Source: Rhodococcus marinonascens NBRC 14363
GTDB lineage: Bacteria > Actinomycetota > Actinomycetes > Mycobacteriales > Mycobacteriaceae
DNA length: 64,000 nucleotides
Assembly (NCBI RefSeq): GCF_001894885.1
Contig: NZ_BCXB01000011.1
Span: forward strand, 95,696 to 159,695
Reading direction: 5' to 3'
This document shows positions 1 to 13,562 of this stretch, in pieces (position 1 is the stretch's first letter; each line of letters starts with the position of its first letter). The notes beneath the pieces are model-generated. The model saw only the letters and a program-made list of their open reading frames with translations, did not search any database and had not been told where the DNA came from. Position numbers and translations under genes: made by a program.

Positions 1-557
1 TCTGTCTTGTCGGGCGCTGTCTTGTCGAGCGCTGTCTTGTCGAGCGCTGTCTTGTCGAGCGCTGTCTTGTCGTTCGGACCCGGGCCGCTCACCCAGTCGG
101 GGTAGACCGACTTGTCGTCGCTGCGGAATCCGGTGTCGATCTCGGTGCCGGACGGCAGTTCCCAGCGGATCACCAGCACACCGTCCTTGCTCATGACCTT
201 GCCCGCGAGCCCGCGCTCGGTGCGGACCGCACGGATCGCGGCCTGCGGAATCCAGATTGCAGAGGCTCCGTCGCGTTCGAGCAGGATGCCGGCGGCGAAG
301 CGGGAGATCTCCCCCGTCGCCCGGAATCCGAGGTCACCGACCGCGATCCGGTCCTGCCAACTCGGTGCGAGGGTGCTGCCCACATACAGTCCGGTGGCCG
401 GCGAGAGTGTCTGCTCACCGAGGTGGGCCGGCACGGCGGGAAGTTCACCGACCCGGTCGGCCTGACGGCGGGCACGGCCGCGCCAACCGATGTACATCAG
501 AAGGATGGCCAACACCCAGAATGCGGCGAGGCCGACAACCCACAGGATCCTGTCCAC
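1..557 (-). CDS. PH-domain-like membrane protein, 3' end cut by window edge
   Basis: Read from a GTG two bases after the pyrC stop; it stays open to base 1, so the C-terminus lies outside. The first 25 or so residues form one membrane helix (ILWVVGLAAFWVLAILLMYI). A compact soluble domain follows and then a low-complexity tail of repeated DKTAL pentapeptides. Position after pyrC matches the mycobacterial gene of an exported or membrane protein between pyrC and carA. The PH-like assignment comes from that context. Function unknown; probably cotranscribed with the pyr operon. Confidence 0.7.
   Translation of the reverse strand, partial: MDRILWVVGLAAFWVLAILLMYIGWRGRARRQADRVGELPAVPAHLGEQTLSPATGLYVGSTLAPSWQDRIAVGDLGFRATGEISRFAAGILLERDGASAIWIPQAAIRAVRTERGLAGKVMSKDGVLVIRWELPSGTEIDTGFRSDDKSVYPDWVSGPGPNDKTALDKTALDKTALDKTAPDKT
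4..75. repeat. 15-bp in-frame tandem repeat
   Basis: Four near-perfect copies of GTCTTGTCGAGCGCT plus a partial one (the first has a G for A change). They encode repeated DKTAL in the tail of the leftward membrane protein. A multiple of three keeps the frame, so copy number can vary without killing the gene. Confidence 0.85.
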
Positions 558-559
558 TG

Positions 560-1873
560 TTATCGACCACCGAGCCGAGCCGGGAGTCGGGTTTCGCCGT
601 CGCGCGCGGTGATCCGTCCGCGGAGGATCGTCGTGGTCACGCGGGCCGGAAGCCTCATCGCCTCGTACGGCGTGTTGTGCGAGACACTGGCGAGATCGGG
701 CCCGTGAACGGTCCATTCGGCGTCCGGGTCGACGAGTACCAGATTCGCGGGCTCACCGACCTCGAGTGAGCGTCCCTGGTCGTCGAGTCCGACGATCTCG
801 GCTGGGCGCTCGCTCATCACCCGAGCCACCCCGCGCCAGTCGAGCAGGCCCGTACGGACCATGGTCGTCGCGACGATCGACAGCGCGGTCTCGAGCCCAA
901 GCATTCCGGGGCGCGCCGCCGCGAATTCGCAGCACTTGTCCTGCTCGGCGTGAGGCGCATGATCGGTGGCGACACAGTCGATGGTGCCGTCGGCGAGTCC
1001 GGCCCGGAGCGCCGCGACGTCGCTCGCTTCCCGCAGCGGCGGGTTCACCTTGTTGACCGCGTCGTACGTCTCGAGCCGGGAGTCATCGAGCAGCAGGTGA
1101 TGCGGGGTAACCTCTGCCGTAATCGCAATACCCTGCCCGCGCGCCCATTTCATCAGTTCGACAGTGCCCGCGGTGGATGCGTGGCAGATGTGTACCCGCG
1201 CGCCGGCATCGCGGGCGAGCAGTGCGTCGCGCGCGACGATCGACTCCTCGGCGGCACGCGGCCAACCCGCGAGTCCGAGTCTGGACGCGGTGGGACCCTC
1301 GTGCGCGACGGCGCCGACGGTCAGTCGCGGCTCCTCCGCATGCTGCGCGATGAGCACGCCGAGTGAACTCGAGTACTCGAGAGCGCGGCGCATGATCAGG
1401 GGGTCGTCGACGCAGTGGCCGTCGTCCGAGAACATCCGGACCCCTCCGATGCCCGACGCCATCGTGGCCATCTCGGCGAGTTGCCTACCCTCGAGGCCCA
1501 CCGTGACGGCGCCGACCGGGTGGACATCCACGAGGCCGACCTCCTGGCCGCGCCGCCAGACGTGATCGGTGACGACCACCGAGTCCGCGACGGGACTGGT
1601 GTTGGCCATCGCGAACACCGCGGTGTATCCGCCGAGGGCGGCGGCCGCCGACCCGGAATCGATGGTCTCGGTGTCCTCGCGGCCCGGTTCACGCAGATGG
1701 GTGTGCAGATCGACGAAACCGGGGAGCAGGATCTGCCCGGTCGCGTCGATCAACTCCACGTCCGAGTCATGACCCGTGCCCACATCCGCGCCGATCGCGA
1801 CAATGACACCGTCCGCTAGGAGAACGTCGGTGGGTTCACCCTCGCCGTACAGCAGCACGTTCTTGATGAGCAC
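560..1873 (-). CDS. pyrC: Dihydroorotase
   Basis: Converts carbamoyl-aspartate to dihydroorotate, third step of pyrimidine synthesis. Class I features: HTH metal ligands at about residues 57-59 within [10 protein letters not shown], and ATDHAPH near the C-terminus. A GTG at 1888 is possible. The GTG at 1873 is preferred because AGAGGAGA sits just upstream of it, inside the longer reading. About 437 residues, normal for the family. It lies 46 bases after pyrB and two bases before the membrane protein, so it is part of the leftward pyr operon. Confidence 0.95.
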   Translation of the reverse strand: MLIKNVLLYGEGEPTDVLLADGVIVAIGADVGTGHDSDVELIDATGQILLPGFVDLHTHLREPGREDTETIDSGSAAAALGGYTAVFAMANTSPVADSVVVTDHVWRRGQEVGLVDVHPVGAVTVGLEGRQLAEMATMASGIGGVRMFSDDGHCVDDPLIMRRALEYSSSLGVLIAQHAEEPRLTVGAVAHEGPTASRLGLAGWPRAAEESIVARDALLARDAGARVHICHASTAGTVELMKWARGQGIAITAEVTPHHLLLDDSRLETYDAVNKVNPPLREASDVAALRAGLADGTIDCVATDHAPHAEQDKCCEFAAARPGMLGLETALSIVATTMVRTGLLDWRGVARVMSERPAEIVGLDDQGRSLEVGEPANLVLVDPDAEWTVHGPDLASVSHNTPYEAMRLPARVTTTILRGRITARDGETRLPARLGGR

Positions 1874-1919
1874 TGTCTCTCCTCTCACTGCACTGTCACC
1901 CGTCTCACTGCCCAGCCAC

Positions 1920-3557
<1,638 letters not shown>

Positions 3558-3656
3558 TCAGCGCGTTGACTGCGCCAGGCCCGGGCCCTGACCTGCGGAC
3601 CCACCCGTCTCATACACCTCTCGGCGAACGAGACGGGCACGCAGCGGGACACGAAC

Positions 3657-4217
3657 TTACGAGCGGACGTCGTTCGAGTCCCCAGTGGCGGCGTCGGTGT
3701 GCCGCGCCGTGTCGACATCGGCCGGCCGCAACGTCGCGGCCGCATCGGCGCGCCGCGAGGTCGCGGCTGCAGCCGAGCGAACCTGCGGGGCGACCAACAC
3801 GACCTGGCCGAGGATGCCGTTGACGAATCCGGGCGACTCGTCGGTGGAGAGTTGTTTGGCCAACTCCACCGCCTCGTCCACGGCCACGACCGGAGGCACG
3901 TCGGTGGCGTGGAACAGTTCCCACACCGCGATGCGCAGGATGGCGCGGTCGACGGCAGGCAACCGCCCGAGAGTCCAGTCCTGCAAGTGGGAGGAGATCA
4001 CCTCGTCGAGGCGATTCAGGTTCTCGGCGACCCCGGTCACCAGTGTGATCGTGTACGAGGCAACCGGTGCCACGGAATCGTCCTTGCCGGACAGTTCTGC
4101 GCGGTCGGTCGCGAGATCGACCGGATCGAGATCTCGCGCCTCTGCCTCGAAGAGAAAGTCGACGGCGCGCTTGCGGGCCTTGTGGCGGGCGCCGAGCTTC
4201 TTATGCGTACCGGCCAC
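3657..4217 (-). CDS. nusB: Transcription antitermination factor NusB
   Basis: RNA-binding partner of NusE (S10) in rRNA antitermination. The core is recognised by [13 protein letters not shown] at the N-terminus, [16 protein letters not shown] in the middle and [12 protein letters not shown] near residue 135. A C-terminal tail of about 40 residues rich in Ala, Thr and Asp goes beyond the usual 140-150 and looks disordered. The GTG start directly abuts the efp stop, so the two are cotranscribed. Confidence 0.95.
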   Translation of the reverse strand: MAGTHKKLGARHKARKRAVDFLFEAEARDLDPVDLATDRAELSGKDDSVAPVASYTITLVTGVAENLNRLDEVISSHLQDWTLGRLPAVDRAILRIAVWELFHATDVPPVVAVDEAVELAKQLSTDESPGFVNGILGQVVLVAPQVRSAAAATSRRADAAATLRPADVDTARHTDAATGDSNDVRS

Positions 4218-4781
4218 TCAGGAATTCACACGCCCGAGGTAGTTGCCGTCTCGGGAGTCGACCTTGAGCTTGTCACCGGTGTTGATGAACAACGGAACGT
4301 TGATCTCGGCACCGGTCTCGAGGGTGGCAGGCTTGGTGCCACCGGTGGAGCGGTCGCCCTGGAGACCGGGGTCGGTGTGCTTGACCACCAATTCGACGGT
4401 GACGGGCAGTTCCACGAACAGCGGAACATCCTCGTGGGTCGCGACCTGCACGGCCATGTTCTCGAGCATGAAACGGGCGCCGCCGCCGACGGTGGCCTCA
4501 CTGATCGAGATCTGGTCGTACGTGTCGCCGTCCATGAAGATGTAGTCGGCACCGTCGTGATACAGGTAAGTCATGCCGCGTCGGTCGACGGTGGCGGTCT
4601 CCACCTTGACGCCGGCGTTGAACGTCTTGTCGACAACCTTGCCTGAGAGCACGTTCTTCAACTTGGTGCGCACGAAAGCAGGCCCCTTGCCGGGCTTCAC
4701 GTGCTGGAACTCGGTAATTGTCCACAGCTGGGCATCGATCTTCAGGACCAGGCCGTTCTTGAAATCACTAGTTGAAGCCAC
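4218..4781 (-). CDS. efp: Translation elongation factor P
   Basis: Binds stalled ribosomes at polyproline stretches. 187 residues with the three-barrel family pattern. The loop carrying the tip residue reads [10 protein letters not shown], with lysine at about 32. [11 protein letters not shown] and the C-terminal [17 protein letters not shown] segment are typical. Start is GTG. It sits between pepQ and nusB in the order seen in mycobacteria. Confidence 0.97.
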   Translation of the reverse strand: MASTSDFKNGLVLKIDAQLWTITEFQHVKPGKGPAFVRTKLKNVLSGKVVDKTFNAGVKVETATVDRRGMTYLYHDGADYIFMDGDTYDQISISEATVGGGARFMLENMAVQVATHEDVPLFVELPVTVELVVKHTDPGLQGDRSTGGTKPATLETGAEINVPLFINTGDKLKVDSRDGNYLGRVNS

Positions 4782-4814
4782 TTGCTTCGCGTCTCCTCGA
4801 TAAGGTCGAACCGT

Positions 4815-5912
4815 CTACACGACGGTCAGGTCTTTGGTGGTGAGTGTGAGCAGTTCCGGTCCCCGCTCACGAACCACGAGCGTGTCCTCGATCCGCACGC
4901 CTCCGCGCCCGGAGATGTACACACCCGGCTCGACGGTCACCGCCGCACCGTCGAGAAGTGTACCGGTGCCCTGCTTGCCGATTCCCGGAGCTTCGTGGAT
5001 CTCCAGGCCGACGCCGTGTCCGAGCCCGTGCAGGAACAGTTCGCCGTAGCCCGCATCCTCGATCACGCGGCGGGCGGCCCCGTCCACCGCGGACACCTCC
5101 GCTCCTGGGCGCAGGGCGTCTCGTCCTGCCTTCTGCGACCGCTCGACCAGCGCGTAGACGTCACGTTGCCAGTCCGCGGCACGCTCGAGGACGTATGTCC
5201 GCGTCATGTCCGAGTGGTAGCCACCGACCTCCGCCCCGAAATCGAGTTTGACGAAGTCGCCGCCGCGTAGCACCGTCCCGGTGGGGCGATGGTGCGGGAT
5301 CGCCGAGTTGGCTCCGGTAGCGACGATAGTTTCGAACGAGATGCCGTCCGCACCATGATCGAGCATCAACGCCTCGAGTTCGCGGCCCACCTCCCTCTCG
5401 GTTCGCCCCGGGCGGAGACCGCCCCTCGCGATCAGCTCGGCGAGCGCGGAATCGGCCGCCGCGCAAGCCGCACGCAGTAACCCGACCTCGTGCTCGTCCT
5501 TGACCATGCGCAACTCCTCGACGAGTCCGGGAACCGGATCGAGGCGCGCGTCCGGCGCGAGCAGCGACCAGGCCGCGAACTCGTCCACAGTGACGACGTG
5601 ACTCTCGAGCGCCACCGCCGACGCAGTTGGCAACGATTTGATCAGAGTTGCGGCGCTGGCCCGGGCGATCTCGGCCCGCAGATCGGGAACCTGTTCACCG
5701 ACCTGGGTGAGATAGCGCCCGTCGGTACAAATGACGGTGCGCTCCTCACCGCCCTCGTCGTCGGTCGCATCGACCAGCAGTGCGGCGTTGGAGCCGGTGA
5801 AGCCGGTGAGATACCGGATGTTCGTCAGATTCGTCACGAGAAGCGCGTCGAGATCTCGGGAGGCCAGGGCCGCGCGTAGGGCCGCGCGCCGAGAACCATG
5901 ATCAGCAGGCAT
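4815..5912 (-). CDS. pepQ: M24 family Xaa-Pro aminopeptidase/dipeptidase
   Basis: Cleaves N-terminal residues before proline. A creatinase-like N-terminal domain (ALLVTNLTNIRYLTGFTGSN) precedes the pita-bread metallopeptidase domain. Metal ligands are visible in KLDFGAEVGGYHSDMTRT (two Asp), GLGHGVGLEIHE (His), VEPGVY (Glu) and GVRIEDT (Glu). The frame stays open upstream to 6167, but the first 85 codons look non-coding and homology starts at the ATG at 5912, giving 365 residues. Next to efp as in mycobacteria. Confidence 0.92.
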   Translation of the reverse strand: MPADHGSRRAALRAALASRDLDALLVTNLTNIRYLTGFTGSNAALLVDATDDEGGEERTVICTDGRYLTQVGEQVPDLRAEIARASAATLIKSLPTASAVALESHVVTVDEFAAWSLLAPDARLDPVPGLVEELRMVKDEHEVGLLRAACAAADSALAELIARGGLRPGRTEREVGRELEALMLDHGADGISFETIVATGANSAIPHHRPTGTVLRGGDFVKLDFGAEVGGYHSDMTRTYVLERAADWQRDVYALVERSQKAGRDALRPGAEVSAVDGAARRVIEDAGYGELFLHGLGHGVGLEIHEAPGIGKQGTGTLLDGAAVTVEPGVYISGRGGVRIEDTLVVRERGPELLTLTTKDLTVV

Positions 5913-6046
5913 GCAGTCAAACCTACCGGCAAAGTTCTCGCCAGGACGGTCCGCTCCGCGCCGTCGATTGCCGGCGAGAACAGGTTTCAGCCACACCGGT
6001 GTGGGTGAGACCACACGGCCGAAACGGGGCTGGTTACGCTGTGCCC

Positions 6047-6778
6047 ATGAATGCGTGGGTGGTACGCGGCCTCGGGATGGCCCTGATACATGTTTTCGTT
6101 CGTGTGATCCTCGGCGTTTCGATCGCGCAATGGCCCCTTCAGGGCTCCTCTCTGCGATGGTTCGCATTGGTGACAGTCGTGGTTGCGGTGCTGGTCTGGG
6201 CCTGGATGGACGGCGTCCGGGACCGCCGGACCAACCCGGACCCCGCCGACGGCGCCGATCTCACCATGTTGTGGCTGAAGGCCGCACTGCTCGGGGGAAT
6301 CGTCGCCGGTCTCGGGAGCTGGCTGGCCGACCTGGTGCCGCCCGTCAACGTCACCCAGAACTCGTTCTTCTTCGAGCTCACGTCCGGGGCCGCGTTCACG
6401 GTGCTGCTGATCTTCGTCCCGGCCATGCTCGCAGTCTTTCTCGGCCGTTTCTTCGTCGGCCGGGAGTCCCCGAAACCCCTCGGCAAACGCAATTCGACAC
6501 AGCCGGTGCCAGCCGGTGCCGCGGAAGCCGCAGCAGGGGGAACCGCTGATCAGGTTTACGCGCAGTCCGCGAACACGGAATACGCCGGCTCCGACGACGA
6601 AACCACAGTGTTCGACGCGGTGCACAGCTACCGCGAGGACACGTCCGATCTCGATTCGCCAGAAGGCGCAAACAACGATTACGCCGACCACGATTACGCG
6701 GAGGGCGATGACGCCGCCCGGCAGGATCCGGCCGACCCGGGCGAGCGCCCCACGGACGGACTGCCCCGAAAGGAGTAG
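6047..6778 (+). CDS. Conserved four-helix membrane protein (Rv2536-like)
   Basis: Two membrane helices in the first 60 residues and two more at about 75-140, then an acidic, disordered cytoplasmic tail of about 100 residues rich in Asp and Glu. The only gene in this block on the plus strand, divergent from pepQ, as in Mycobacterium tuberculosis. NCBI-type names for this family mention a four-helix drug/metabolite transporter-like fold; transport has not been shown and no substrate can be named. The ATG at 6047 is preferred over one at 5999. Confidence 0.8.
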   Translation: MNAWVVRGLGMALIHVFVRVILGVSIAQWPLQGSSLRWFALVTVVVAVLVWAWMDGVRDRRTNPDPADGADLTMLWLKAALLGGIVAGLGSWLADLVPPVNVTQNSFFFELTSGAAFTVLLIFVPAMLAVFLGRFFVGRESPKPLGKRNSTQPVPAGAAEAAAGGTADQVYAQSANTEYAGSDDETTVFDAVHSYREDTSDLDSPEGANNDYADHDYAEGDDAARQDPADPGERPTDGLPRKE

Positions 6779-6834
6779 CCACCCGGCGGGGTTACACCGA
6801 CAGACGGCGCGGCGGTGTGATCTTGCAGGCTGGC

Positions 6835-8548
<1,714 letters not shown>

Positions 8549-8588
8549 CGGGTGTTTCACCCCCGCGGCTCGACGCTGGACGGCTCGG

Positions 8589-9776
8589 TCATCGAGCAAA
8601 CCGGGCTGCAACGCCGGACGCGTAGTGTCCGAAGTTGGCGGCGGTCTCGGCGACCGAGTCACCCCCGAACTTCTCGAGGGCCGCCTGGGCGACGACCAGC
8701 GCGACCATGGATTCGGCGACGACTCCTGCGGCGGGCACGGCACACACATCGGAACGCTGGTGAATCGCGACGGCTTCCTCACCGGTCGACATGTCAACGG
8801 TGGCCAGTGCCCGCGGAACTGTCGAGATGGGCTTCATCGCGGCACGCACACGCAGCGCTTCACCGTTGGTCATGCCGCCTTCCAGGCCACCTGCCCGGTT
8901 GGTCGACCGCACGATCCCGTCCGGGCCCGGAAGCATCTCGTCGTGCGCCTGGCTGCCCCTGCGCCGCGCGGTCTCGAAACCGTCCCCGACTTCGACACCC
9001 TTCATGGCCTGGATGCCCATCAGGGCGGAAGCGAGGCGGGCATCGAGTCGGTCCGCGCCGCTGATGAAGGATCCCAGGCCCACGGGAAGTCCATGGACGA
9101 CGACCTCGACGACACCGCCGAGCGTGTCACCGTCGCGCTTCGCCGCTTCGATCTCGGCAATCATCGACTCCTCGGCGGCCTTGTCGAAGGCGCGCACTGG
9201 ACTGGCGTCGATCGCCGATAGATCTGATGCAGCGGGTGCGGGGCCAATGTACGGATCGGAGGCACCGATGGAAATCACGTGGGAGACGACCTCGACACCG
9301 AATACCTGGCGGAGGAAAGCGCGAGCGAACGTCGCGGCCGCAACACGAGCGGCGGTCTCCCTGGCACTCGCACGTTCGAGAACCGGGCGGGCGTCGTCGA
9401 AGCCGTACTTGAGCATGCCGGAGTAGTCGGCATGTCCGGGACGGGGACGGGTGAGAGGCGCGTTCCGGGTCTGATCAGCGAGCACATCGGCGTCGACCGG
9501 ATCTGGGGACATCACGGTTTCCCACTTGGGCCACTCGGTGTTGCCCACCTCGACGGCGATCGGTCCACCGAGTGTCCGCCCGTGTCGTACGCCGCCGATG
9601 ATGGTGACCTTGTCGGCCTCGAATTTCATCCGCGCTCCGCGTCCGTATCCGAGGCGCCGGCGCGCGAGTTGTGTCGAGAGGTCATCTGACGTCACTTCGA
9701 CGCCGGCGACCATCCCCTCCAGCATCGCGACGAGGGCAGGACCATGGGATTCTCCGGCAGTTATCCAGCGCAGCAC
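8589..9776 (-). CDS. aroC: Chorismate synthase
   Basis: Makes chorismate from EPSP with reduced flavin as catalyst. Signatures: GESHGPAL at residues 8-15, [14 protein letters not shown] near 45, [14 protein letters not shown] near 110 and [14 protein letters not shown] near 135. 395 residues, full length. First gene of the aroC-aroK-aroB run; the prepilin peptidase gene ends 75 bases upstream. Confidence 0.97.
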   Translation of the reverse strand: MLRWITAGESHGPALVAMLEGMVAGVEVTSDDLSTQLARRRLGYGRGARMKFEADKVTIIGGVRHGRTLGGPIAVEVGNTEWPKWETVMSPDPVDADVLADQTRNAPLTRPRPGHADYSGMLKYGFDDARPVLERASARETAARVAAATFARAFLRQVFGVEVVSHVISIGASDPYIGPAPAASDLSAIDASPVRAFDKAAEESMIAEIEAAKRDGDTLGGVVEVVVHGLPVGLGSFISGADRLDARLASALMGIQAMKGVEVGDGFETARRRGSQAHDEMLPGPDGIVRSTNRAGGLEGGMTNGEALRVRAAMKPISTVPRALATVDMSTGEEAVAIHQRSDVCAVPAAGVVAESMVALVVAQAALEKFGGDSVAETAANFGHYASGVAARFAR

Positions 9777-9851
9777 AATCGCTATCCTTCCACGTCGCCG
9801 TACCCGGCAGTGACGGTGGCCCTCCCAATCGGGCGCAACCCGAGCACGACC

Positions 9852-10463
9852 TCAGGTGATGTGTGCGGCGAGCAACGCGACCAGCGTCGCGGCGCACATT
9901 GCAGGTCCGTGCGGGAGTGCCGGCGGGGACCGCCGAGCGGCGAGGACGACGCAACCCGCCGCCCCTGTCAGCGCCGGCGCGAGAACCGCCGCACACAGCC
10001 AGGCCCCGCCTCCCGCCAGGCCCGCCGCCGCACCCACCCCGAGTGCGAGTTTCACGTCGCCCGCTCCGAGAGAACCGGGTACACCGAGATACAGCACGAG
10101 GTACGCGGCCGCGAGCAGAATTCCTCCGACAATCGCGGCCGTTGCTCCACCCGTCGCCGCACCGATTCCGACGATCACCAAGAAACCTGGAACCGTCAGC
10201 GCGTTCGGCAACCTCCGCGTGTACAGGTCGATAACGCCGAGACTCACGCACCACCACCAGAAAACGATCGCGCACAGTAGGCGCCACGGTTCGGGCTCGC
10301 CCATCTCGATCCACGCCGTGGCCGCAACCCCGACCACACAGATCGCCTCGCACCAGCCACGCCGGACGACGACGCGTTCGCCGACGAACAGGGTTGCCGT
10401 CCGACGCGCGCACCAACCGGTACCAGCGCCGAGGACCGCACTCACCGAAATCAGCCACCACAT
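9852..10463 (-). CDS. A24 family prepilin peptidase-like membrane protein
   Basis: Type IV prepilin leader peptidases are membrane aspartyl proteases. The two catalytic Asp contexts are present: GVIDLYTRRLPN and GAGDVKLALG. About six hydrophobic segments cover the chain. At about 203 residues it lacks the N-terminal methyltransferase/zinc domain, the short form common in actinobacteria. The ATG at 10463 (MWWLISVSAVLG) begins the first helix; the upstream in-frame extension is not convincing. Lies between aroE and aroC as in mycobacteria. No pilin genes are in the window, so the substrate is unknown. Confidence 0.85.
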   Translation of the reverse strand: MWWLISVSAVLGAGTGWCARRTATLFVGERVVVRRGWCEAICVVGVAATAWIEMGEPEPWRLLCAIVFWWWCVSLGVIDLYTRRLPNALTVPGFLVIVGIGAATGGATAAIVGGILLAAAYLVLYLGVPGSLGAGDVKLALGVGAAAGLAGGGAWLCAAVLAPALTGAAGCVVLAARRSPPALPHGPAMCAATLVALLAAHIT

Positions 10464-10554
10464 GACGAACAGCGTGCCCGGACCGCACACACCGCCTGCG
10501 GCGGTGACCAGCGCGGACGATCGGTCTGTGGACGGAGGCGCGGACTGTGGACAA

Positions 10555-11382
10555 CTAGCGCAGGGCGGCCGCCATCGCTGATCTCGGGGCCGGAAGGCCG
10601 GTAAACTGTTCCACCTGCCCGAACGCCTGATGGAGGAGCATCTCCAGTCCACCGACGACCCTGCCGCCGGCGGCCTCGACCGCTCTCGCCAGCGGTGTCG
10701 GCCAGGGGTCGTAGATCGCGTCGAGCACGAACGGTGCCCGCCCCACCATCGCGGTGTGGTCGCTGATCGCGGCAGAGGGCACGGTACTCACGAGCACAGC
10801 GGCGCCGGCGCAGCGGGCGCCGAGTTCCGGGCTGTCGAATCCCAGCAACCGGACGTCGAGCCCCACCGACTTCGCACAGCTCACCGCACTTGCGGCCCGA
10901 CCCGCGTCGCGCGCGACGATGGTCACGGACTTCACACCCAGGTCGGCCAGTGCTGCAAGTGCAGGCCGGGCCGTTCCGCCGGCGCCGACGACGACGGCCT
11001 CGGCCCCCGAGACGGTCCCGAGGCCGCCGGCAGTGAGTGCACCGCTGACGCCGTCCACGTCGGTGCAATCGGCACGCCACCCACCCTCGATGCGGACGAG
11101 CGTGTTCGCCGACCCGATCGCTACGGCCCGGGCGGTGCGCTCGGTCGCGAATCGCAGCGCCGCGATCTTTCCCGGCATCGTCACGGACAGACCGACCCAT
11201 TCCGGCCCGAGCCCGGACACCAGGCCCGGGAGCTGGTCTGCGTCACATTCGATGCGGTCGTACGTCCACTCGGTCAGACCCAGCGCCCGATACGCCGCGA
11301 GGTGCAGTTGCGGCGAGCGCGAATGTCCGATCGGTCGGCCCAGCACCGCAGCCTTTCGTGCGTTCACCAACTCACCGGCCAC
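10555..11382 (-). CDS. aroE: Shikimate dehydrogenase
   Basis: NADPH-dependent reduction of 3-dehydroshikimate. Substrate residues lie in GRPIGHSRSPQLH (residues 16-28), the catalytic Lys in VTMPGK and the paired Asp in CTDVDGV. The nucleotide site VVGAGGTARPALAAL is near 125. 275 residues. Its start overlaps the end of mltG by 11 bases, indicating cotranscription. Confidence 0.95.
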   Translation of the reverse strand: MAGELVNARKAAVLGRPIGHSRSPQLHLAAYRALGLTEWTYDRIECDADQLPGLVSGLGPEWVGLSVTMPGKIAALRFATERTARAVAIGSANTLVRIEGGWRADCTDVDGVSGALTAGGLGTVSGAEAVVVGAGGTARPALAALADLGVKSVTIVARDAGRAASAVSCAKSVGLDVRLLGFDSPELGARCAGAAVLVSTVPSAAISDHTAMVGRAPFVLDAIYDPWPTPLARAVEAAGGRVVGGLEMLLHQAFGQVEQFTGLPAPRSAMAAALR

Positions 11383-13027
11383 TGTTGAGAATCCCGTTGC
11401 GTATGGCCTGGTCGATGTTGGTCAGGTGCTCCTCATAGCTCTTCGTGAACAGCGTGGTGCCTTGCGCATCGATTGTTACGAAATAGATCCAGTCGCCTGG
11501 TTCCGGTGATTCGACGGCCTGCAGCGCGTCGAGACTCGGCGACGAGATCGGAGTCGCGGGCAGACCCGGGCTTGCATAGGTGTTCCAAGGCGTCACCCGA
11601 GCACGGTCGGCGTCCGTGGTGGCCAGTTCGGTGGTGTCGAGCGAGTAGTTGACCGTCGAGTCGAACTGCAGCGGTTGGTCCACCGCGAGCCTGTTCAGGA
11701 TGACGCGAGCCACCTTCGAGAAGTCGGCCGGCAGCGCCTCGCGCTCCACCAGAGAAGCGGAGATCAGCATCTCGTAGGGGGTGATCCCGACCTGATTCCC
11801 CGCGGTGAGGATTCCGGTCTCTGCGTAGCTGGCGGAACTCCCGCTGACCAGCCGCTCGAGAATGGCGGTGGGGCTCGAGGTGGGGTCGAAGTCCCAACTT
11901 CCCGCTGCGATCAAACCTTCGAGCTGCCGATCCCGGTCCGGGACGCTTGCAACCGAGCCCTTCGCCCACTCCGGTACACCAAGTGCGGTCAGGTCTCCGG
12001 CACCGGCCGCGTTGAGATCGTCGTAGCTGATGCAATTCTGTTGCCCGCCGACGCCCAGGCAACTGGCCTCGGAAATGAGTGTGTAGATCCCCTTCTTCGT
12101 GGCTCCGGTCTGCACATCGGTGGCATCGTGGAGTTGCCTGCCCTCGGAGATGATCATCTTCCCGACCCGGGACATGGGATCGACCAGACCCCTCACCGCC
12201 TCAGCAGCGGGAATTTGGGTCGGGAGACTGTAGAAGCCGGGCTGCACCGTATTCATGGCTTCGTTCTGAACCGCGGCGTTGAAAAAGGCCGATCCGCTCG
12301 CCACGACGTCCTGTGCGGTGAGCGCGGATCCGATCTGCTCCGCAGTGTCTCCCGGATGCACCTCCACGACCACTTCGGGACCACCCGGACCGGCGTAGTC
12401 CGCGGGAGCACCACCACCGAAGATCACCTGGCCGCCCACGATCACCAGTCCGCCGAGCACGATCAGCACAACAGCAACCGCCAGTACTCCGAACAGCTTG
12501 CCGCGGCGGGCACGGCGGCTTGCCTGTTTGCGCCGGCGGGCCTGAAGCTTGGCATGCGCGCGGGTCGGCGGAATCGCCGTGAGAATCTGGGTCTCGGCCT
12601 CGTCGAATGCGACGCCGGGAGTGTCGTACCTCGCGTCGCCATAGGCACCGCTCTCGTACGGATGCTCGCTGTACCCGCGCCCGCCGTAGCCGGGTTCGTT
12701 GTAACCGGGTTCGTTGTAGCCGGGTTCGTTGTAGCCGGGTTGTTCGTAGCCGGGCTCGTTGTAGCCGGGTTGTTCGTAGCCGGGCTCGTCGTAGCCGCTG
12801 TCAAACTGAGCGTTTCGAGGTTCGTACCCGTCGCCGTAGCCGTCGGCATCCGGATGGCCCCAGTCGTCGTACACCGAGGCATGTCCGCCGGTGGTGGCGA
12901 CCTCCTCGGAGGGTGGTTGGTAATCGACCGGATCATCGCCCTCGTCGAGGTAACGGTGACGGCGGGGCTCGTGGGGCTCGTACCGGTGGTCGGGTCGCTC
13001 ACCTGAAGGTCGCCGATGATTGCTCAC
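11372..13027 (-). CDS. mltG: Endolytic murein transglycosylase MltG
   Basis: Membrane lytic transglycosylase thought to terminate nascent glycan strands. The N-terminal 180 residues are cytoplasmic, acidic and repetitive ([10 protein letters not shown] pentads). One helix ([25 protein letters not shown]) follows, then a LysM-like segment and the YceG catalytic domain. The catalytic Glu is in LVERE, and QFDSTVNY and [17 protein letters not shown] are family hallmarks. 551 residues. Sits between ruvX and aroE as in other actinobacteria. Confidence 0.93.
   Translation of the reverse strand: MSNHRRPSGERPDHRYEPHEPRRHRYLDEGDDPVDYQPPSEEVATTGGHASVYDDWGHPDADGYGDGYEPRNAQFDSGYDEPGYEQPGYNEPGYEQPGYNEPGYNEPGYNEPGYGGRGYSEHPYESGAYGDARYDTPGVAFDEAETQILTAIPPTRAHAKLQARRRKQASRRARRGKLFGVLAVAVVLIVLGGLVIVGGQVIFGGGAPADYAGPGGPEVVVEVHPGDTAEQIGSALTAQDVVASGSAFFNAAVQNEAMNTVQPGFYSLPTQIPAAEAVRGLVDPMSRVGKMIISEGRQLHDATDVQTGATKKGIYTLISEASCLGVGGQQNCISYDDLNAAGAGDLTALGVPEWAKGSVASVPDRDRQLEGLIAAGSWDFDPTSSPTAILERLVSGSSASYAETGILTAGNQVGITPYEMLISASLVEREALPADFSKVARVILNRLAVDQPLQFDSTVNYSLDTTELATTDADRARVTPWNTYASPGLPATPISSPSLDALQAVESPEPGDWIYFVTIDAQGTTLFTKSYEEHLTNIDQAIRNGILNSGR
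12671..12800. repeat. 15-bp in-frame tandem repeat in mltG
   Basis: About eight copies of a 15-base unit related to GTAGCCGGGTTCGTT, with TGTTCGTAG variants. They encode GYNEP and GYEQP repeats in the cytoplasmic tail of MltG. The unit is in frame, so the number of pentapeptides can change between strains. Confidence 0.85.
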
Positions 13028-13560
13028 TGACCTGCCTCCGGTAGCTGCGCGTCTCTATTCGATTTCGCAGCATTCATTGAAGTGCTCCGCTCGTCCAACC
13101 ATCCCTGCAAGATCGCCACCGCCGCCGCCTGGTCGATCACCGGCCGCTGACCTCTCGCACTGACACCGCTCTCTCTGAGCGCCCGCGCAGCAGTGACCGT
13201 CGTCAGACGCTCGTCGGCCATCCGCACGGGTATCGGATCCACTGTCCTGCGCAACCGCTTCGCGAACACGGTAGCGATCGAGGCCGCTTTCCCCCGCTCA
13301 CCCCGAAGGGTCTGGGGCAGCCCGACGACAACCTCCACCGCCTCGTACTCTTCGACAATGTCGGCGATCCGCCGAATATCCGGCGGATCGCTCCCACGCT
13401 CCGTGGACCGAGGCACCGTCTCGACAGGCGTGGCGAGGATCCCGTCGGGGTCGCTGGAGGCGACCCCGATTCGGACGCTGCCTACATCGATGCCGATCCG
13501 TCGACCGCGCCCAGGGTCGTCGTTTCCAGGTCGATCCGGACCCATTTCTGCGCGATCCAC
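13024..13560 (-). CDS. ruvX: RuvX/YqgF family putative Holliday junction resolvase
   Basis: RNase H-fold nuclease family, implicated in Holliday junction resolution or pre-16S rRNA processing. Acidic site residues are in [30 protein letters not shown] and [11 protein letters not shown]. 178 residues with a short charged leader. It overlaps the mltG start by four bases and lies two bases after the alaS stop, forming alaS-ruvX-mltG-aroE. Confidence 0.94.
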   Translation of the reverse strand: MDRAEMGPDRPGNDDPGRGRRIGIDVGSVRIGVASSDPDGILATPVETVPRSTERGSDPPDIRRIADIVEEYEAVEVVVGLPQTLRGERGKAASIATVFAKRLRRTVDPIPVRMADERLTTVTAARALRESGVSARGQRPVIDQAAAVAILQGWLDERSTSMNAAKSNRDAQLPEAGQ

Positions 13561-13562
13561 CT

